64,000 nucleotides of DNA, from contig JAMFSE010000055.1 in the NCBI GenBank assembly GCA_026225115.1, forward strand, positions 1 to 64,000, read 5' to 3'. Source of the DNA: Rhodovastum atsumiense. Lineage in GTDB: Bacteria; Pseudomonadota; Alphaproteobacteria; Acetobacterales; Acetobacteraceae. Positions 59,817 to 64,000 of this stretch are shown here, piece after piece. Both the position numbers and the translations under genes were made by a program. Position 1 is the first letter of the stretch; every line of letters starts with the position of its first letter. The notes below the pieces were generated by a model. It made no database searches, was not told the DNA's origin, and worked only from the letters and a program-made list of their open reading frames with translations.

Positions 59817-60668
59817 TCAGGTAATTTGGGTCCAGGCGATGTAGCCAACCGGCATCCACGCTGCGATTTGCTGATAAATAATTGAATTCGTAATCGAGCC
59901 TGGCACCAATTCCGGATCCACAAATACCAGCATCCCCCCCCCCGCGCCCGGCACGCTCTGCGATGCAAACCCATACCCGCCGCCCGTCGCTGGTGCGGCT
60001 TGCGTTGATATGCCACCTTGATTTTCGAAAGTATAATAGCCGGTCAAGGGCGCTTCGATCGTGATAAATATCTGGCACGGCAACGCCATTGAACCCCACA
60101 GCCCTGCGCCGCTCTCCCCCGCACCGTCATAAAGGGCAAACGCCCCGCCGCCGGCATCGGGGTTGCTCTGCGTCGCCCAGCCGCCGGTCTGTGCCACGTT
60201 ATTGGGTTGAAATATGTTCGGGATATTGCCGGTGAGCTGTCGCAGCATGGAAATCATGCCGCTCTGGGTGCCGCGAGGCGCCGTCAGATTGTATTTTAGC
60301 CTCGCAGAATAATCGGAATCCAATTCATATTCCAGCCGAGGCAATGCATTGCCAAGAAAATCCTGGGAAGCCAGGTCCAGAAAAGCCCCGTTCGCCGACG
60401 CAATACGCTGCTGAGCCTTTGCGAATAATATCAATCCATAAATAAGCGAGAACATCAGCGCCGGCGCCTGCAACACAGCATTCAGGCGTGGCGCCGCAGC
60501 TGGAAACCAGCCACCCGGCAAAAGCCGCAGCAACCGGCCGGTAAAATCCGCGGAGTCATAAACCGGAAGAATAACGGTGGTCAGAACGCCGTCGTTATTT
60601 TGAACCTGAAAATCGACGGTTTGCCCGGTCGGCAGTTTCGCAATGGTGCTCGAAACAATGCTGTTCAT
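59817..60668 (-). CDS. Phage baseplate protein (position and size like Mu gp48)
   Basis: 283 residues. It overlaps the start region of the baseplate-J gene's end by one base and precedes the fibre gene, the position of the tail-fibre-connecting baseplate protein in Mu/P2-like phages. The part from about 50-110 (TGRLLRLLPGGWFPAAAPRLNAVLQAPALMFSLIYGLILFAKAQQR) resembles that class; the C-terminal half is Gly-rich (AGGGAFALYDGAGESGAGLWGS). In the 106 bp after it is a hairpin GTTCGC/GCGAAC (59791-59806). Confidence 0.6.
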   Translation of the reverse strand: MNSIVSSTIAKLPTGQTVDFQVQNNDGVLTTVILPVYDSADFTGRLLRLLPGGWFPAAAPRLNAVLQAPALMFSLIYGLILFAKAQQRIASANGAFLDLASQDFLGNALPRLEYELDSDYSARLKYNLTAPRGTQSGMISMLRQLTGNIPNIFQPNNVAQTGGWATQSNPDAGGGAFALYDGAGESGAGLWGSMALPCQIFITIEAPLTGYYTFENQGGISTQAAPATGGGYGFASQSVPGAGGGMLVFVDPELVPGSITNSIIYQQIAAWMPVGYIAWTQIT

Positions 60669-61825
60669 CAGCTCACCGTCACGGTATTGGCGCGCACCAC
60701 CGTGCCGGGGGCACCGCCAATATCCGTCGTTGCGCCATTCAACGTCACGCTCGACACATTCGTCACATTCGCCGATGCGCCATACGCGATTTTAATAAGC
60801 GCGCTATAGGGCAGCGGTGCGGGCGCTGCCACGGTCGCCACCGGAAGTGCCGCTATATACGCGGTAATCGCCGCAGTCACCAACGGAACAGCAGCGGCCT
60901 TCTGTACCGGTGTAGCGCAGGTAATCGTCAGCGCGACATCCGCGGAGACCACCGGGGCCTGCACAACGGCACAAAGCGCCCCAAGCGCCAACATCGAAGG
61001 CCCGGTCGCCGCCGCAGCAACCGCCGCCAGCACCGCGCCCGGCGTGGCACCGCTGCCATCATCCACCGCGATCACGCCATAACCCGGTGCAAACCCGCCG
61101 CCCACCGCCTGCACGCCGGAAAGCACCGCACAGGTCAGGCTCTGCGCCACACCAAGCACCGCAGATTGCAACGCAATCGGGGTCGCCTTGGCGAGTGACG
61201 TCAGGAAAAGGCCAAACCGGAATTTGAAAGCGGTATCACTCTCAGCATTCAAACCATCGGTAAACGCCGCCGCATTCGTGACCGTATCCACATAGGGAAT
61301 ATTGCTGGTCACCAGGCCGAGCGCACCGGCAATGATATTGCCCGCGGCGCCGACCACGCTATTCTGTACAGTTGCCGTAATGCTGACGACGCCCGCCGGA
61401 ATGACATACGCGTAGGCGGAGGCCGAATAAGCCGGTTGCGTCGTGTCGGCAATAAGCACAAAACTCTGCGTGCCATCGGTGGTTTTTATCGTCGACCCGA
61501 CCTGAATTACCGCCTGCTGAGCAGCACTGTACCGGGCAAATGTCACCTCGCCCGTCGCCGGCGTCCCGGCAATGCGAATAAAGCCAAAATCGGCGCAGAA
61601 CGAATCGCAATCGCTGCCCGAACATGTTGCCAGCCGCGCCGCGCTCAACACTTGTGTCGCCAACCATTGCAGCCACAAATACACCCCGGCGCAAGCATTG
61701 CCAAAGGCCAGCATTGCAGAGCCCGGATTCATCGAAATCGTGAACCCGCCCGCCGCCGCAGCCCCCTGAACCGCCGCAGTGAGTGTAGCAACAACCTGGC
61801 TTTTTGTCTGAAGCGAAAGCTGCAT
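60668..61825 (-). CDS. Phage baseplate J-like protein
   Basis: 385 residues of the baseplate J/gp47 family: an Ala-rich N-terminus, GTPATGEVTFARYSAAQQAVIQVGSTIKTTDGTQSFVLI and AGNIIAGALGLVTSNIPYVDTVTNAAAFTDGLNAESDTAFKFRFGLFL, the core of the family (about 80-215). It forms the baseplate wedge. It is immediately after the W/gp46-like gene, with a one-base gap. Confidence 0.88.
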   Translation of the reverse strand: MQLSLQTKSQVVATLTAAVQGAAAAGGFTISMNPGSAMLAFGNACAGVYLWLQWLATQVLSAARLATCSGSDCDSFCADFGFIRIAGTPATGEVTFARYSAAQQAVIQVGSTIKTTDGTQSFVLIADTTQPAYSASAYAYVIPAGVVSITATVQNSVVGAAGNIIAGALGLVTSNIPYVDTVTNAAAFTDGLNAESDTAFKFRFGLFLTSLAKATPIALQSAVLGVAQSLTCAVLSGVQAVGGGFAPGYGVIAVDDGSGATPGAVLAAVAAAATGPSMLALGALCAVVQAPVVSADVALTITCATPVQKAAAVPLVTAAITAYIAALPVATVAAPAPLPYSALIKIAYGASANVTNVSSVTLNGATTDIGGAPGTVVRANTVTVS

Positions 61826-61826
61826 A

Positions 61827-62186
61827 TCAATCCCCCAGGGGCAATGTCAGAATTTGACTTTGCCCAGTAGTCGCATCCGTATAGGTAATGGCAACGGTGA
61901 TAACGGTCCCATTTTGCGTCGCCGTAACCGCCGGATTTGGCAATTGCGCAACACTCGCCTCCTGAAAGATCTGCGAGAGAATAGCGTTCGTTATTGCCGT
62001 TAAATTTACCGGTTGGCCGACGAACTGCCCGAGCCCGGCGCCATATGTCTGATTCCAAATGTCAGCACCCGCCGCAGTGAGCAGCCGCTTGATCAAATGC
62101 TGCTGCGTTTGGTCCGCGACGTATAACAAATCCCCGCCGGCGCTGAGGTCTATGTCGGCACCGTACACATGTGAAATATCGCCCAT
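61827..62186 (-). CDS. Phage baseplate wedge protein (gp46 / W, gp25-like)
   Basis: 119 residues. DIDLSAGGDLLYVADQTQQHLIKRLLTAAGADIWNQTYGAGLGQFVG matches the gp25/W-type lysozyme-like wedge family, with the conserved loop before the GxGL segment. It links the hub-spike to the baseplate J protein. It lies 3 bp after the spike gene. Confidence 0.78.
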   Translation of the reverse strand: MGDISHVYGADIDLSAGGDLLYVADQTQQHLIKRLLTAAGADIWNQTYGAGLGQFVGQPVNLTAITNAILSQIFQEASVAQLPNPAVTATQNGTVITVAITYTDATTGQSQILTLPLGD

Positions 62187-62189
62187 ATC

Positions 62190-62774
62190 CTATCCTTGCG
62201 GTTCGCCGGTCTGCGTTCGCGGATTTCCACCCGGAATATAAGCGTGCGTATGCGGGGTAAACGCGATGCCCGCGGTCGTCGTTTCCACGGAGACGTTCAG
62301 CGAACCGGTAACGTTCACGGTTGCATCCGCCCCATCCGGCGCCGAAATATTCAATGTCGGCGTTATGACCGAGATAACCCCGCCGGCCTGTAGATAAAAT
62401 CGCGCGCCAGTTTCGTTTTCAATCAAAATCTCGCCTGCTTGCGCGCCAGACGGCGCCGGGTCCACGTCCGAGAAGAAGAACCCTGTTATTACCCAGTTCT
62501 GCGCGTCGCCAACCTCCGGCTGAATAAACGCCTGCGCACCGATCATCGGCGGCATTAAAACGCGCCAACCGGCGCCCAGATACCCGGCAGCGCTCGATAG
62601 TACGGGAATCCAGCCGGTTTCAGGCGGCGTGCCATCCGCCGGATTCCACGGCATGATCTGCACCTTGGCCATCGGCGGATTCGCCTGCCAGCTGGTGACA
62701 ATACCGGATCGGTTGGCCGCTGAAAGCGAAGCAATCGCCGCTATTTCCCGGCGTTGCGCATCGGTGAAACTCAT
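62190..62774 (-). CDS. Phage baseplate assembly protein V (spike)
   Basis: 194 residues of the gpV/gp45 family. OB-fold part (about 15-110: GIVTSWQANPPMAKVQIMPWNPADGTPPETGWIPVLSS ... FIQPEVGDAQNWVITGFFFSD) and a C-terminal beta-prism (DGADATVNVTGSLNVSVETTTAGIAFTPHTHAYIPGG). The HTHAYIPGG ending, with His ligands for an iron tip, is typical of contractile-tail spikes. Overlaps the hub gene by 4 bp. Confidence 0.9.
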   Translation of the reverse strand: MSFTDAQRREIAAIASLSAANRSGIVTSWQANPPMAKVQIMPWNPADGTPPETGWIPVLSSAAGYLGAGWRVLMPPMIGAQAFIQPEVGDAQNWVITGFFFSDVDPAPSGAQAGEILIENETGARFYLQAGGVISVITPTLNISAPDGADATVNVTGSLNVSVETTTAGIAFTPHTHAYIPGGNPRTQTGEPQG

Positions 62775-63886
62775 TGCACACCGCCTAATGCCTGCCCGCT
62801 GTTATCGTCGTATATGTCCAGCGGCGAAGAGACCTTTGCCTCCACGAAAGTCACCGCACCAAATTCCGTCGCCAACTCGTAAGTTACGGCCAAGGGGAAA
62901 TAAGTCATATCATAATCCGTCCCGGTCCCGGATACCTGAATAAGCGTCTGCGGATCCATCAGCGCCAGGGACGGTATCGTCACTCTCGCATATCTCTCGT
63001 GCTGGGAAATATCCAACGCCAGCTGCTGTGCCTTGGCCAAACATTGCGCTTGGCTCAAGTTCGGTACCTCATACAAATAAATGGACGGCTTCAGCGTCTT
63101 ATCAACACTCTCATCCCTGGTTTTGGTCCGAACCGTCGACGTTACCGTGGTCTTTTTCCGGCTATTCCACGACTTGACGGTCACGATCACATCACGGGCG
63201 TAGGTCATATGCCGCTCGAGAACGAGGCCGGTCACACCGGCGACAAGCAGACCATTGGAATTGCGCGTCAGCTCCACCGGATAGGTTGGCGGGTTCGCAC
63301 GTTGCGGATTGAAATAAAGCGTCGTCCCGAAAACATAGGGAATAATTCCCTCCGCCTCTCCCAGCCTGCAGAGCAGATCCCATTCATTCGTCACCTGAGA
63401 AAAATCGCCACTACTGGTTTCGTCATGGTCAACATCGTAGATTCGTCCAACAATTGTCGCCGTCGGCGTGATGCTGCCCTGCAGTCCGTGCTCAGCGGCG
63501 ATCTGCCCCGCAATCTCGCTGGCGGTCTGGTTCCTATACGTCGCTGCAATTCTGCTGTCGATCAACCCGCCTGCCAAATCCCGGCCGGCCACTGAGATCG
63601 TATTGGCAATAGCGTCGTATATCTGACTATCTGCATTTCCAATTATCATTGGAAAAAATATTGATCCATCAACAGATAGCTCAATCGAGACAAGGATTGT
63701 CTTATTTGCCGTCGCGGCCCACCACGAAGCCGGAAATGCATCGCTCGGAACAAAGCCCTTCACAAAGCAATAGCCGGCAATCCGATAAGCATTGGCCTGC
63801 GTAATGCTTACTTTGCTAACCCCATCTAAAACAGACCCATTCACCGTCACCCGAAATCTGGGATAGTTCAGAACGCTCTGGCTCAT
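62771..63886 (-). CDS. Phage tail hub protein (gpD / Mu gp44-like)
   Basis: 371 residues. The N-terminus (YPRFRVTVNGSVLDGVSKVSITQ) and the block SVAGRDLAGGLIDSRI, then TASEIAGQIAAEHGL, are those of the late-control gpD/hub family of contractile tails. A middle part (WDLLCRLGEAEGIIPYVFGTTLYF) completes the beta-rich hub. It carries the spike protein V, encoded next. Its ATG overlaps the previous (partial) gene by 4 bp. Confidence 0.85.
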   Translation of the reverse strand: MSQSVLNYPRFRVTVNGSVLDGVSKVSITQANAYRIAGYCFVKGFVPSDAFPASWWAATANKTILVSIELSVDGSIFFPMIIGNADSQIYDAIANTISVAGRDLAGGLIDSRIAATYRNQTASEIAGQIAAEHGLQGSITPTATIVGRIYDVDHDETSSGDFSQVTNEWDLLCRLGEAEGIIPYVFGTTLYFNPQRANPPTYPVELTRNSNGLLVAGVTGLVLERHMTYARDVIVTVKSWNSRKKTTVTSTVRTKTRDESVDKTLKPSIYLYEVPNLSQAQCLAKAQQLALDISQHERYARVTIPSLALMDPQTLIQVSGTGTDYDMTYFPLAVTYELATEFGAVTFVEAKVSSPLDIYDDNSGQALGGVQ

Positions 63887-64000
63887 CTACGGCGATCATT
63901 TTCTGGCTTAGCAAGATAGACATATAGCATCGCGATCTCACCCAGGCTCATCGTTATGGTTTCCTCAGGCCGGATCATGCGCCGTGCAAAATACACCATG
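63883..64000 (-). CDS. Phage protein, C-terminal part only
   Basis: At least 38 codons are open from the window edge (with RRMIRPEETITMSLGEIAMLYVYLAKPENDRRR at the end) to TGA at 63883-63885, overlapping the hub gene start by 4 bp. An ATG at the very edge could even be its start, but the gene is probably longer. In similar phages a tail-tube-end or DNA-circulation protein gene sits here; the segment is too short to name. Confidence 0.5.
   Translation of the reverse strand, partial: MVYFARRMIRPEETITMSLGEIAMLYVYLAKPENDRRR

Larger units (their letters stand above)
56608..64000. mobile_element. Prophage late region (lysis, tail fibre, baseplate), incomplete at the window edge
   Basis: From tRNA-Asn to the end of the window all genes are on the minus strand and phage-like, in the order (from the right) hub, spike V, gp46/W, J, gp48-like, fibre, holin candidate, spanins, lysozyme. 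This matches the Mu/P2-type contractile-tail layout. The DNA looks less G+C-rich than the rest of the window by eye. No integrase, capsid or packaging genes are visible. The tRNA-Asn on the left edge is a plausible attachment site, though no integrase is adjacent. Confidence 0.85.

Overview
The window is about 64 kb of G+C-rich, almost fully coding chromosomal DNA. It most likely comes from an alphaproteobacterium, and the family mix suggests Acetobacteraceae or a relative (an inference from family content, not from a marker gene). Supporting points are the Hsp20 + DUF1150 pair, Bfd-Bfr, PduO-type cobalamin adenosyltransferase, the GMC oxidase with gluconate-dehydrogenase subunit 3, the heterotetrameric sarcosine-oxidase-type genes, and an A/T-armed palindromic repeat between genes.

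Region 1 (1-12.3 kb): a truncated esterase gene, then a minus-strand methylated-amine cluster. In transcription order it is soxB-soxD-soxA-soxG (sarcosine oxidase or N-methylglutamate dehydrogenase type), purU, folD, dmmD-dmmC-dmmB-dmmA (dimethylamine monooxygenase) and an XRE-cupin regulator. Together these would strip N-methyl groups from secondary amines, load the C1 unit on tetrahydrofolate (DmmD and the SoxA C-terminus are both GcvT-like), oxidise it with FolD and release formate with PurU. The two largest leader regions, before soxB and before folD, share a TTGACA -35 and an identical inverted repeat, TATTCTT-N23-AAGAATR, which is a good candidate operator.

Region 2 (12.3-18.5 kb): an overlapping minus-strand set (PduO-type adenosyltransferase, PP2C-like/Ser-Thr kinase fusion, metallophosphoesterase), a MscS channel with a cyclic-nucleotide-binding domain, a frameshifted secreted-protein gene, and bfr-bfd behind a 29-bp palindrome. 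Region 3 (18.5-27.6 kb): housekeeping genes (dnaE, truA, fmt, def), a glycosyltransferase, OsmC, a GST and the small heat-shock genes. Region 4 (27.6-35.7 kb): a 2-keto-4-pentenoate hydratase-type enzyme, a nitronate monooxygenase-type enzyme, two enoyl-CoA hydratases, and an EmrA-EmrB-NodT export pump.

Region 5 (36-46.6 kb): a plus-strand operon of an internally duplicated membrane protein of unknown function, a thiamine-diphosphate enzyme, a gluconate-dehydrogenase subunit 3-like protein, a GMC oxidoreductase and an SMP-30 lactonase; then a degraded DUF72 gene and a 1306-residue double hybrid histidine kinase. Region 6 (46.6-56.3 kb): a DUF302 protein, quinone oxidoreductase, AraC regulator, small accessory enzymes, an APC permease, a MocR regulator with most of its aminotransferase domain deleted, a SulP transporter and a ParB-like protein. 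Region 7 (56.3-64 kb): tRNA-Leu(CAA), tRNA-Asn(GTT), then the late end of a contractile-tail prophage on the minus strand (lysozyme, spanins, holin candidate, tail fibre, baseplate), running off the window.

Four copies of a 90-190 bp compound palindromic repeat lie between genes. Three of them occupy every convergent gene junction longer than about 50 bp, so they probably act as two-way terminators.
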